Source: Xanthomonas sp. (GTDB taxonomy: Bacteria > Pseudomonadota > Gammaproteobacteria > Xanthomonadales > Xanthomonadaceae). From it: a stretch of DNA of 64,000 bases. Position numbers and translations under genes: made by a program. The notes beneath the pieces are model-generated. The model was not told where the DNA came from. It ran no database searches and worked only from the letters and a program-made list of their open reading frames with translations. The stretch spans positions 124,001 through 188,000 of the forward strand of contig NZ_JAFIWC010000001.1 in the NCBI RefSeq assembly GCF_017163755.1, given 5' to 3'. Below, piece after piece: positions 26,679 to 35,095 of this stretch; the first letter of the stretch is position 1, and every line of letters starts with the position of its first letter.

Positions 26679-26705
26679 CCGGGGAGCGCGGGCGGCGCGC
26701 GGGGC

Positions 26706-27338
26706 CTACAGTTCGATGATGCCGCGCTTGAGCGCGATCGCCACCGCATGGGTGCGGTCGCGCGCGCCCAGCTTGCACAGGATGTTCTTCATGTGCGCCT
26801 TCACCGTCTCCTCGGCGATCGACAGCAGCGCGGCGATGGCCTTGTTCGAGTTGCCCGCGGCCACGCGCTGCAGCACCTGGATCTCGCGCGCGGACAGCGC
26901 GTCGCCGAGCAGGTGCTCGGCGATGTCGGCGGCCACCTCGGCCTGCACCTGGCGCCGGCCCTGGTGCACCGCGCGCACGGTGTCGACCAGGTCGCGGCGC
27001 AGCCCGCTCTTGAGCAGGTAGCCGCTGGCGCCGGCCTCCAGCGCGCGCACCGCCTGCACGTCGCCCCTGGACGCGGTGACCACGATGATCCGCGCCTGCG
27101 CGAATTCCTTGCGCAGCCGCGAGATGACCTCGATGCCGCTCAGGCCGGGCAGCTGCAGGTCCAGCAGCACCACGTCCGGACGCAGCGCGCGGTAGCGCTC
27201 CAGCGCCTGCAGCCCGTCGGCGGCCTCGCCGACCAGGTGCAGGTCCGGCTGCGTCGCCAGCACCGCGGCCACGCCTTCGCGCAGCAGCGGATGGTCGTCG
27301 ACGACCAGGATGCGGATCGGCGCCGTTTGCCCTTCCAT
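26706..27338 (-). CDS. LuxR/NarL-family response regulator
   Basis: 210 residues. The receiver domain (about 8-125) has DD at 14-15, the phosphoacceptor D60 in DVVLLDLQLPG, T-loop VTASRG and K in YLLKSG. The C-terminal LuxR helix-turn-helix (about 145-205) reads LSAREIQVLQRVAAGNSNKA and EETVKAHMKNILCKLGARDR. Its ATG overlaps the stop of the upstream sensor kinase gene by one base (TGATG), so translation is coupled. Convergent with the EEP paralogue. A longer in-frame ORF upstream is a shadow of the kinase gene. Confidence 0.94.
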   Translation of the reverse strand: MEGQTAPIRILVVDDHPLLREGVAAVLATQPDLHLVGEAADGLQALERYRALRPDVVLLDLQLPGLSGIEVISRLRKEFAQARIIVVTASRGDVQAVRALEAGASGYLLKSGLRRDLVDTVRAVHQGRRQVQAEVAADIAEHLLGDALSAREIQVLQRVAAGNSNKAIAALLSIAEETVKAHMKNILCKLGARDRTHAVAIALKRGIIEL

Positions 27339-30300
27339 CACTTCGATTTCCCTCGTGCCAGCCAGTGGCGCAGGCGGCACCATAGCCGGTTTCGCCGCGG
27401 CTGGCGGTAGGCGCGGCGCGCGGCCAGGCGCAGATTGAGTTCGGTGCCCGAGCCGGGCCGCGACCACAGGTCCAGCTGCGCGCCGATGCGCCGCGCGCGC
27501 TCCTGCATCCCGGCCAGGCCCCAGTGGCCGCTGCGCCCGCCGGCCTGAAGCACCTGCGCCTCGATGCCGCGGCCGTCGTCGCGGAAGCGCAGGCGCAGCG
27601 CGTCGCGCGCATAGGCGATCTCCACCTCCACATGCGCGGCCTGCGCGTGCCGGAACGCGTTGAGCAGCGCCTCGCGGCCGAGCTGGTACAGCTCGTCGTG
27701 GACCAGCGGCTGCAGCGCACGCGGCGTGCCTTCGACCAGCACCTGGCGCTGCACCGGCCCCTGCCCGCCCAGCTCGTCGAGCAGGTCGGCGAACGCGGTC
27801 GGCAGCGACGGCAGGTGGCCGGCACTGGCGCGCAGTCCCTCGACGCGATCGCGGCCTTCCTCCAGCGCCCGCTCGGCGCGGTCCAGGGTGGTTTCCAGTT
27901 CGCGCCGCAGCGGCGCCTCGTCCGGCAGCGCGGACAGCGCGGCGTGGGTGCGCAGGATCAGGCCCTGGTAGCCCTGCAGCAGGGTGTCGTGCAGCTCGCG
28001 CGCGATGCGTTCGCGTTCGCCGAAGCGCTCCTCCAGGCGCAGCCGCACGCGGGTGGCGATCTGGCGCATGCGCAGCGCGTACAGCAGCCACAGCCCGGCC
28101 AGCAGCAGCGCCGCGACCAGCAGCGCGAAGCCGCGGGTCTGCACGAAGCGCGGCGCGATGGCGAACTCCAGCGTGGCGCCGCGGCGGTTCCAGACGCCGT
28201 CGTTGTTGGCGGCGATCACCTCGAAGCGGTAGCGGCCCGGGCGCAGGTTGGTGTAGAACGCCTCGCGGCGCATGCCGGCATCGCGCCAGGCATCGTCGAC
28301 GCCGTCCAGCCGGTAGCGGAAGCGCACGCGTTCGGGCAGGGTCAGGCTGGTCGCGGTGTAGCCGATCTGCAGCCGCGTGGTGCCCTCGGGCAGGACCAGC
28401 GGCGCGCGCAGCGGCAACGCGCGTTCGTTGGCGACCAGGCTGCGCACGAACACCTGCGGCGGCAACGGGTTGTGCCGCAGCCGCTGCGGATCGATCCACG
28501 CCAGGCCCTGGCTGGTGGCCAGCCATACCAGCCCGTCGGCGCCCACCGCCGCGGTGCTGCCGAAGCTGGCCTGTACCGCCAGCCCGGGCAAGCCGTCGGC
28601 GGCGTCGAAATAGGTGGGCTGCAACACTGCACCGGCATCGGCGATGGCCGCTTCCAGCTGCCGCCGCGACACCCGCAGCACGCCGCGCCCGCCGTTGAAC
28701 CACAGGTCGCCATCGCCGGTCTCGGCGATCCCGGTGACGCCGCGCAGGCCCGGCGCGCGCGCCGGCGCCAGCATGCGGAAGCCGTCGCCGCGCCATTGCG
28801 CGATGCCCAGCTCGCCGGCCACCAGCGGCGCCGTCGTGCCGGCGTGGATGGTATTGATGTGGCCGATCTGCAGGCCGTCGTCGGGCGTGTACAGGCGCGC
28901 GCGCGCCGCGCCCAGCAGCCGCACGCGGCCGAACGGGTAGCCGAACCAGTGGCGTCCTTGCGCGTCCTCGGCGATCGCCGTGCAGGTGTCCAGCGGCAAC
29001 CGCGTCTCGCGCCGCCAGCGGCCGTCGGCATAGCGGAACACCCCCTGCTCGGCGAACGCCACCCAGGCCACGCCGGCGCGGTCGGACAGGAACGCGCGCA
29101 CCCGCCGCGGCGCGCCTGCGGACGGCAGCGGCACCTCGATGCGGCGCCCGCCGTGCATGCGCACGATGGCGTCGCTGCCGATCGCCCAGGCGCTGTCGCG
29201 CAGCCGTGCGTACTCGGCGCCGAGCGGCTCGCCGCGCCGCAGCCGCGCGGCCGCGGCGCGGTCGGCGCGGAACATGCCCAGCGGGTCGGTCACCAGCACG
29301 CCGCCGTCCGCCTGCGCCTGCACCGTCACCTCGCCGGCCTCGGCACCGGGCTGCACCGGCAGCGCCATCACGTTGCGGTGCCGGTAGCGGTTGATGCCCA
29401 GGTTGCTGCCGATCCAGACATTGCCTTCCTTGTCCTCCAGCACCGGCGCGGTGTAGTCCGAGGCCAGGCCGTCGGCACGCCGGAAGCGCTCGAGCATCGG
29501 CGCTGGCGCGGCGTCCAGCACCACCCGCGCCGCGCCGCGCGCATCGGTCAGCGACAGCCACAGGCTGCCGTCGCGGGCGAAGCTCATGCGCCGGGCGACC
29601 ACTGCGCGCAGCGCCGGTGGCGGTGGCGGCGGGGGCGGCGCGTCCAGCGGTGCGCCGCCGGCGCGCGCCACCGCGCGGGTGCCGCCGCGGCGGTCGGACA
29701 GCCAGATCTCGCCGTCCGGGCGCTCGGCCAGCACCGCATAGGGCGCGCTATCGATGCCGGTGGGTTCGAAGCGGCGCGCGCCCGGCGGCAGCCGCAGCAC
29801 GCGTTCGCCTTCGGCCACCCACAGCACGCCGCGGCTGTCGCGCAGCAGCCAGTCGGCGCGCGCGGCCGGGTAGCCCCAGTCGGCGCCGACCACGTGCCAG
29901 CGCCTGCCGTCGAAGCGCGCCAGCCCGCCATAGGTCGCCGCCCACAGCGCGCCTTCGGCATCGCGCTCGAAGCGGATCACCGCGCCCGGCGGAAACCCCG
30001 CGTCCGTACCGAAATGCTGCAACCGGCCGCCCTGCAGGCGGCTGGCGCCGCCATCGAAGTAGCCGATCCAGGCCTGCCCGTCGTCCAGCAGGCTGAGCGC
30101 GGTCATGTTCTGCGACAGGAAGCGTCCCGGCGCCGGCGGCTCCAGCCGCTCGAAGCGTTCGCCGTCGAAGCGGTACAGGCCGAAGCCGGTGGCCAGCCAC
30201 AGGTAGCCGTCGCGCGACTGCGCCAGCGCCCACACGTCGGCCGGCGCGCCCTGCGCCACGCGCCAGGCGGTGTTGTGGAACGGCGTGGGCGGCAGCGATG

Positions 30301-30394
30301 GCAGCGCATGTGCCGGGCTGGCGGCTTGCGCGGCGAAACCCAGGCCGAGCATCAGCAAACCGCATGCCCACCGCCTACTGCGCGGACCTCGCAC
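27338..30394 (-). CDS. Reg_prop sensor histidine kinase (two-component)
   Basis: 1018 residues from GTG at 30394, preceded by GAGGATGCAGG; an in-frame ATG at 30520 would add 42 non-signal residues. Signal peptide RSRRWACGLLMLGLGFAAQA. The periplasmic part (about 30-650) is a two-component regulator propeller with repeated WLAT.GLYRFDG, WIGYFDG, WAATYGGLARFDG and WIGSNLGINRY blades, then a Y_Y_Y domain (FRYRLDGVDDAWRDAG, NLRPGRYRFEV). One membrane helix (LLVAALLLAGLWLLYAL) precedes HisKA_3 with the phospho-His H802 (ARELHDTLLQG) and an HATPase domain (N-box GREALLNAFRHA, DDGRGI). Such sensors in polysaccharide-degrading bacteria often detect glycans; the GH3 gene next door is a plausible target. 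Confidence 0.92.
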   Translation of the reverse strand: MRGPRSRRWACGLLMLGLGFAAQAASPAHALPSLPPTPFHNTAWRVAQGAPADVWALAQSRDGYLWLATGFGLYRFDGERFERLEPPAPGRFLSQNMTALSLLDDGQAWIGYFDGGASRLQGGRLQHFGTDAGFPPGAVIRFERDAEGALWAATYGGLARFDGRRWHVVGADWGYPAARADWLLRDSRGVLWVAEGERVLRLPPGARRFEPTGIDSAPYAVLAERPDGEIWLSDRRGGTRAVARAGGAPLDAPPPPPPPPALRAVVARRMSFARDGSLWLSLTDARGAARVVLDAAPAPMLERFRRADGLASDYTAPVLEDKEGNVWIGSNLGINRYRHRNVMALPVQPGAEAGEVTVQAQADGGVLVTDPLGMFRADRAAAARLRRGEPLGAEYARLRDSAWAIGSDAIVRMHGGRRIEVPLPSAGAPRRVRAFLSDRAGVAWVAFAEQGVFRYADGRWRRETRLPLDTCTAIAEDAQGRHWFGYPFGRVRLLGAARARLYTPDDGLQIGHINTIHAGTTAPLVAGELGIAQWRGDGFRMLAPARAPGLRGVTGIAETGDGDLWFNGGRGVLRVSRRQLEAAIADAGAVLQPTYFDAADGLPGLAVQASFGSTAAVGADGLVWLATSQGLAWIDPQRLRHNPLPPQVFVRSLVANERALPLRAPLVLPEGTTRLQIGYTATSLTLPERVRFRYRLDGVDDAWRDAGMRREAFYTNLRPGRYRFEVIAANNDGVWNRRGATLEFAIAPRFVQTRGFALLVAALLLAGLWLLYALRMRQIATRVRLRLEERFGERERIARELHDTLLQGYQGLILRTHAALSALPDEAPLRRELETTLDRAERALEEGRDRVEGLRASAGHLPSLPTAFADLLDELGGQGPVQRQVLVEGTPRALQPLVHDELYQLGREALLNAFRHAQAAHVEVEIAYARDALRLRFRDDGRGIEAQVLQAGGRSGHWGLAGMQERARRIGAQLDLWSRPGSGTELNLRLAARRAYRQPRRNRLWCRLRHWLARGKSK

Positions 30395-30535
30395 CCTGCA
30401 TCCTCGAGTATCGCAATGAATGGGAAAAGAAATTCTCGACAGCGGCAACGGCCGCGCCAACACCCCTATCGAGGGATGGCCCGCTTCCCCGAATACGGCT
30501 AGGCGGCCGCGCCGCGCCAACTATAGCCTGAGGCC

Positions 30536-30916
30536 ATGCAACGACTGTACTCGATGTTTCCCGGCGGCCGCGCCGGCGCCGGGCTGCTGGCCCTGCGCCT
30601 GTTCCTGGCCATGAACCTGTGGCCGCCTTTCGCGCACGGCGCCTGGGCGCTACCGGCGCCGTGGCGGATCGGCGCCGGCGCGCTGGCGCTGGCGCTGCTC
30701 GGCGGCATCGCCACGCCGTTGGCCGCGCTGCTGGCCTGCCTGGCGCCCGCGCTGGCGCTGTGCCAGGGCCGGCCGGAGACCGGCGCGGCGCTGCTGGCGG
30801 TGCTGCCGCCGCTGGCCCTGGCCCTGCTCGGTCCCGGCGCCTATTCGCTGGACGCACGCTGCTTCGGCCGGCGCCTGCTGGTGTTGCCGCGCGATCGGCC
30901 GCGCCCGCCGCGCTGA
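30536..30916 (+). CDS. DoxX-like small membrane protein
   Basis: 126 residues with four hydrophobic segments (LLALRLFLAMNLW, AGALALALLGGIATPLAALLACLAPALALC, LLAVLPPLALALLGP). The end GPGAYSLDARCFGRR is the DoxX/DoxD C-terminal motif. Function in this family is mostly undefined, often linked to redox stress or thiol metabolism. It starts 141 bp from the divergent sensor kinase gene. The AraC-type gene follows 162 bp later. Confidence 0.7.
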   Translation: MQRLYSMFPGGRAGAGLLALRLFLAMNLWPPFAHGAWALPAPWRIGAGALALALLGGIATPLAALLACLAPALALCQGRPETGAALLAVLPPLALALLGPGAYSLDARCFGRRLLVLPRDRPRPPR

Positions 30917-31078
30917 CCATCCCCCGTTCGGGTGAGGCGGCACTACTGCCGGATTGGGGTGGCGAGGCGGACGCGGCGGCAGCAGCATGGCCATGTCCCG
31001 GAAGCGAGTCCACGCGCACGCCGCAGGCGCCCCCAACGGATCTGCGGCGCGTTTCCGGCATCCCCCAGGAGACACGCC

Positions 31079-31570
31079 ATGCCCCGCCCCCCCAGCACCG
31101 CCCCGCATGCTTTCCCGGCGCCGTCGCGCGCCAGCGAATCGTCCGATCCGCCCGGCCGCAACGCCGCCGCCAAGGGCCTGCGGCCCTCGGCGCTGGCACG
31201 CGCCCAGCACTTCATCGACCATCATCTGGCCGAGCGCATCGGCCTGGCCGACATCGCCAACGCCGCCTGCGTCAGCCGCTACCACTTCGCGCGCATGTTC
31301 CGCCTGAGCACCGGGCGCAGCCCGATGCAGTACCTGCTGCTGCGCCGGATCGAGCGTGCCCAGCAACTGCTGTCCAGCGGCCGCCATTCGGTCAGCACCG
31401 TCGCCCACGAACTGGGATTCTTCGACCAGAGCCACTTCGTCAACAGCTTCCGCCGCGTCACCGGCGCCACCCCGGGCCGGTTCGCGCGGCACAGCCGGAT
31501 CGCGGCGGCGCCCGCGCCTTTCTCCATCCGCCATGCCGGCGACGAAGCGATCCGCCCGACCGGCACCTAG
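31079..31570 (+). CDS. AraC family transcriptional regulator, short (DNA-binding domain only)
   Basis: 163 residues; ATG 31079 has AGGAG nearby (CCCAGGAGACACGCC). Residues about 40-140 form the AraC/XylS double helix-turn-helix: ARAQHFIDHHLAERIGLADI, CVSRYHFARMFRLSTG, RIERAQQLLSSG and ELGFFDQSHFVNSFRRVTGA then TPGRF. No sugar-binding or other sensor domain is present, so it resembles SoxS/MarA-size regulators. A SoxS-like role would fit the nearby superoxide dismutase gene, but that is inference. The 30932 start was rejected because the added residues are basic and unstructured. Confidence 0.9.
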   Translation: MPRPPSTAPHAFPAPSRASESSDPPGRNAAAKGLRPSALARAQHFIDHHLAERIGLADIANAACVSRYHFARMFRLSTGRSPMQYLLLRRIERAQQLLSSGRHSVSTVAHELGFFDQSHFVNSFRRVTGATPGRFARHSRIAAAPAPFSIRHAGDEAIRPTGT

Positions 31571-31731
31571 CCGCCTGGCTGTCGACTTGCAACGCGCGCG
31601 CCAGTGCGCCACGCAGCAGCGGAGCGCCACCGCGCGCCGTTGTCGCGCCACACGTTGCGGCCATACGATGGCATGCACGCCGGCTGCCAGTGCCGGGCGG
31701 CCGCACGCGGTCGGCCGGTGCCCGCAACGAA

Positions 31732-31756
31732 GAAGCCGGGGACGGGCCCCGGCTTC
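31732..31756 (-). terminator. Terminator between AraC gene and sodA
   Basis: GAAGCCGGGG and CCCCGGCTTC form a perfect 10-bp stem around a 5-nt loop. On the minus strand it is followed by TTCTTCGTTG, a short U-rich run, and is 30 bp past the sodA stop codon. Confidence 0.75.
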
Positions 31757-31785
31757 CTGGCGGTGAAACAACGCGTGGCGATCGA

Positions 31786-32397
31786 TCAGGCGATCGCGGC
31801 CTGGTAGCGGCGCTCGACCTCGTTCCAGTCGACCACGTTGAAGAACGCGCCGATGTATTCCGGACGGCGGTTCTGGTACTTCAGGTAGTACGCGTGCTCC
31901 CACACGTCCAGGCCCAGCACCGGGGTGTTGCCCTCGAACAGCGGGCTGTCCTGGTTGGCGGTGCTTTCCACCACGATCTTCTTGTCCGGGGTCACGCTGA
32001 GCCAGGCCCAGCCGCTGCCGAAGCGGCTGATCGCCGCCTTGGTGAAGGCTTCCTTGAACTTGTCGAAGCCGCCCAGTTCGCTGTCGATCGCCTTGGCCAC
32101 GTCGCCGACCGGCGCGCCGCCGGCGTTGGGCGCCATCACCGTCCAGAACAGCGAGTGGTTGGCGTGGCCGCCGCCGTTGTTGCGCACCGGGCTCTGCAGG
32201 TTCTCCGGCAGCGACTTCAGCTTGGAGACCAGTTCCTCGATCGGCAGGTCGGCGTACTCGGTGCCTTCCAGCGCGGCGTTGACGTTGTTGATGTAGGTCT
32301 GGTGATGCTTGGTGTGATGGATTTCCATCGTCTGCGCATCGATGTGCGGTTCCAGCGCGTCGTAGGCGTAGGGCAGCTTGGGGAGGGTATAGGCCAT
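31786..32397 (-). CDS. sodA: Superoxide dismutase (Fe/Mn)
   Basis: 203 residues, the standard size. Metal ligands are in place: H27 ([15 protein letters not shown]), the His of NHSLFW, and [19 protein letters not shown] with the Asp and His. GGGHANH and GSGWAWL are also typical; the QDSP/DxWEH context suggests a manganese or cambialistic enzyme. It converts superoxide to oxygen and peroxide in the cytoplasm. CCAGGAGAACCGC gives a strong ribosome-binding site. A 165-bp gap separates it from the SBP/OmpA operon. Confidence 0.96.
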   Translation of the reverse strand: MAYTLPKLPYAYDALEPHIDAQTMEIHHTKHHQTYINNVNAALEGTEYADLPIEELVSKLKSLPENLQSPVRNNGGGHANHSLFWTVMAPNAGGAPVGDVAKAIDSELGGFDKFKEAFTKAAISRFGSGWAWLSVTPDKKIVVESTANQDSPLFEGNTPVLGLDVWEHAYYLKYQNRRPEYIGAFFNVVDWNEVERRYQAAIA

Positions 32398-32562
32398 GCG
32401 GTTCTCCTGGACTTTCGTCCGCCGGAAGGACGGACGTTGCGTAGTGAATGGTAGGGACGACGGCCGAGGTTACCAAGACCGCGCCCAGGGAAACTCCGTC
32501 CCATTCCGCGGCGGCCCGGCCGGCCGGCCGCGGTTCGGCGCATACCATGCGCCCGCCACCGG

Positions 32563-34245
32563 TTATTCCAGCGTGAACCACTGCACCTCGACGCGGCGGT
32601 TGAGATCGCTGTCCGGGCCGGCAGGCTCCTCCCAGCCACGCCCGACCACCTCGATACGCGAGCCGTCGATCTTGGGATAGCGCCGCCGCAATTCGTCGCT
32701 GACCGACTGCGCGCGCTGTCGCGACAGCTCCATCGCCTTCAAGGCCATCGAACGCACCAGCGGCGCACCGCCCTGCCGCTCGAATTCCTTCTGCCGCCCA
32801 TTGTCGACGTGACCGCGCAGCAGCACCACCGAGCCTGGGCTGACCTGGAGGAACTTGCGGATGGTTTCCAGGTATTCCACGTTTTCCGCCGCGTCCTTGT
32901 CCAGCTCCGCCGAATTGGGCTTGAACAGGAAGCGGATGTCCTTGCTGAGCAGCGCATCGCCTTCCAGCGCCACCCCGCCGGTCGTGCGGATCGGCGCGAT
33001 GGCGATCTGCTGGTCCGCATACAGGCCGGCCTCGCGCAGCGACTTCAGGTATTGCATGTCGACGAAACGCGCCGGGTCGGCCGGATTCTTGATGATGTTG
33101 CCGTAGGCCAGCACCGAGGACTGGAAGATGCCCTGGAACGAGCCGGCGGCGTCGATGGTGCCTTCGAAAAACGCCAGGTTCTCCGGCAGGTTGCTCAAAT
33201 GCACCTTGGCCAGCTCCTCGCGCGCCTGCGCCTCCTTCCAACCGAACGCCTTGGCGACGACAGGGCGGTAGCGTTCCGGCTCGGCCCCCATCAAGCGGTT
33301 GCCTTCGAGCAGGCCGTGCACAAGACCCTTGACCCATTCCGGATGCTGGCTGGCGAAGCCCTTGTTGACCAACAGCAGGTCGGCGACGATCAACAGGTTG
33401 CGGTTGGACACCAGCGACTTGGCTTTGCCGGCCGACGCGGCGATCACCTCGTCGGTGCGCGGCGCCCAGCCCACGCAGCCGTTCAGTCGCCGCGCCGGGG
33501 CACTCAATTCGTGCGCATAGGCGTCGCAGGCGACGAAGGCGTCCTCGTAGAACACCAAGCCGAGCTCGTTCGCGCCGGGGCGGGCGTCGAGATCGCGCAG
33601 AACCCGCACCGGCACCCCGGCCTCGGACGCGAGGTAGCGGATGAAGAACTCGCTCTCGTTGAACTGCGAGGCCGCCAGGATCTTGCCCTTGAGCGCATTG
33701 ACGCTGACGATGCCGCTGTCCACCACCACCGCGTCGGCGCCGCGCGAGAAGCCGATCTGCGCGGGCACCACCACATCGAACTGGCGGCCGAGCACCGCCA
33801 GCGTGTCGGCCGTGGTCACCGAGGCGGCGACGCGGCCGTTGTTGAGCTTGGACCAGCCCTCCTCCTCGTTGAGCGTCAGGCGCACCTGGAAACCGTACTG
33901 TCGGGCGAAAAACGAATCCGGATTCGGCGCCATGCCGTTGTTGGCCGCGATCAGCCCCGCATAGCCGGCGTACTCGCTGATGTCGACATCGACGATGTTG
34001 TCCTTGGGCTGGTAGGTCGCGGCCTGGTCCAGCGCCGGCAGGCTGGTCAGCGGCTCGATCGGCGCCGGCGCCTGGCCATCGGCCAGCGCCGCGCCTGGCG
34101 CCGCATCCGCACCGGCATCGCCGCCCTCCTTGTCTCCGTCGCGACCGATCAACCACACCCCCAAGCCGATCAGCGCAGCGACGAACAGCAGCGTGACCCA
34201 CAGCCCCGCCTTCCTGCTGCCTGGGTTCTGCACCGATCGGTTCAT
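32563..34245 (-). CDS. Membrane-anchored solute-binding protein fused to OmpA peptidoglycan-binding domain
   Basis: 560 residues. A single N-terminal membrane helix (about 13-33, GLWVTLLFVAALIGLGVWLI) anchors a periplasmic part. Residues about 80-400 form a NMT1/SsuA/nitrate-type binding protein fold: TADTLAVLGRQFDVVV, GFSRGADAVVVDSG and SQFNESEFFIRYLA. Residues about 430-556 are an OmpA domain: FLFKPNSAELDKDA, LLRGHVDNG with the peptidoglycan-ligand Asp, ELSRQRAQSVSDEL and NRRVEV with the ligand Arg. It is the last gene of the PspA-AAA operon and overlaps the coiled-coil gene by 4 bp (ATGA). No ABC permease or ATPase of that import class is encoded nearby, so a sensing or anchoring role is more likely than transport. 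Confidence 0.9.
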   Translation of the reverse strand: MNRSVQNPGSRKAGLWVTLLFVAALIGLGVWLIGRDGDKEGGDAGADAAPGAALADGQAPAPIEPLTSLPALDQAATYQPKDNIVDVDISEYAGYAGLIAANNGMAPNPDSFFARQYGFQVRLTLNEEEGWSKLNNGRVAASVTTADTLAVLGRQFDVVVPAQIGFSRGADAVVVDSGIVSVNALKGKILAASQFNESEFFIRYLASEAGVPVRVLRDLDARPGANELGLVFYEDAFVACDAYAHELSAPARRLNGCVGWAPRTDEVIAASAGKAKSLVSNRNLLIVADLLLVNKGFASQHPEWVKGLVHGLLEGNRLMGAEPERYRPVVAKAFGWKEAQAREELAKVHLSNLPENLAFFEGTIDAAGSFQGIFQSSVLAYGNIIKNPADPARFVDMQYLKSLREAGLYADQQIAIAPIRTTGGVALEGDALLSKDIRFLFKPNSAELDKDAAENVEYLETIRKFLQVSPGSVVLLRGHVDNGRQKEFERQGGAPLVRSMALKAMELSRQRAQSVSDELRRRYPKIDGSRIEVVGRGWEEPAGPDSDLNRRVEVQWFTLE

Positions 34246-35090
34246 GAGCTAGATCCTTCTTTGAGGGCTTGGGACGCCGCGGGCTGGCGCAGGACCCGGC
34301 GCGGCAAGGGTTGGTTGTCGAACAGGTCGGACGTGCCGAGCAGATCGCGCTGATCCAGCAGCCAGCGGCTGGCTTCGTTGTAGGAGGTGGACAGCGCATC
34401 CAGCGACACGCCTACGCGCTCCTCGTCGGTCGCCAGCAAGGTCTGTTCGCGAATCAGCGCGATCTGCTGGTCGATGCGCTGCAGCTCCGAATCCACATGT
34501 TCCAGGCGAAGCGTGGCGTCGGCGTGCGCCGCCTGGCGCGCATCGATCACCTGCTGTTGTTGCTCCAGACTGCGCTGCAGCTCGGCGCTGACGTCGCCGC
34601 GGGCCAGGCGTTGCGCGATCTGCGACTCCTGGGCCTGCAGCGCGTCGTACTCCTCCTGCGCGGTGTCCACCACCTGTGCGATGGTCTGCCGCGCGCTCAG
34701 CATCCGCAGGTGCAGCCACACCAGCTGCTCGACGGTGTCGGTATGCGCGGCCATCACCGGCGAGCGGTCGAAGCTGGCGATGATCTCGCGCGCGCGCGAC
34801 TCGATCCGCGCGTGCCGTTGCCGCGCTCGCGCCGCGAGCGGCTCGAGCAGCGATTGGTAACGCTGCTCGGCCGGGTCCGGCTCCGGTGGCCGTCGCGCGT
34901 CCGCCAGGCGCTGGAATCGCGCATCGTTCGCCAGCCAGACCAGATAGGCGACCTCCAGGCCGGCGCCGATCAGCCAGAAGCCTGGATTCACCGCCCACCC
35001 GAGCATCGCGAACGCCGCCAGGCCGAACCAGTTCGGCGGCACCGGCATGCCCCATGGCCGCGCGTTGAAAGCAGCGGCGAGATATCGCAT
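34242..35090 (-). CDS. Two-TM coiled-coil protein of the PspA-AAA operon
   Basis: 282 residues from ATG 35090. Two adjoining hydrophobic segments (WFGLAAFAMLGWAVNP, about 21-36, and FWLIGAGLEVAYLVWLAN, about 38-55) place a short loop between membrane passes. The rest, with polar heptad-rich stretches (QYRYQSLL, TAQEEYDALQAQESQIAQRL and ELQRSLEQQQQVIDARQAAH), predicts long coiled coils at about 100-235. No enzymatic motif or known family is recognised. Its start is 5 bp from the stop of the AAA gene and its end overlaps the SBP/OmpA gene start. Likely a membrane tether for cytoplasmic PspA/AAA. Confidence 0.85.
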   Translation of the reverse strand: MRYLAAAFNARPWGMPVPPNWFGLAAFAMLGWAVNPGFWLIGAGLEVAYLVWLANDARFQRLADARRPPEPDPAEQRYQSLLEPLAARARQRHARIESRAREIIASFDRSPVMAAHTDTVEQLVWLHLRMLSARQTIAQVVDTAQEEYDALQAQESQIAQRLARGDVSAELQRSLEQQQQVIDARQAAHADATLRLEHVDSELQRIDQQIALIREQTLLATDEERVGVSLDALSTSYNEASRWLLDQRDLLGTSDLFDNQPLPRRVLRQPAASQALKEGSSS

Positions 35091-35095
35091 CAGTC

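Noticed and set aside
26706..29561. 951-codon frame joining the response regulator to an upstream region
   Set aside because: The upstream part lies in another frame of the sensor kinase; the regulator has its own ATG overlapping the kinase stop.
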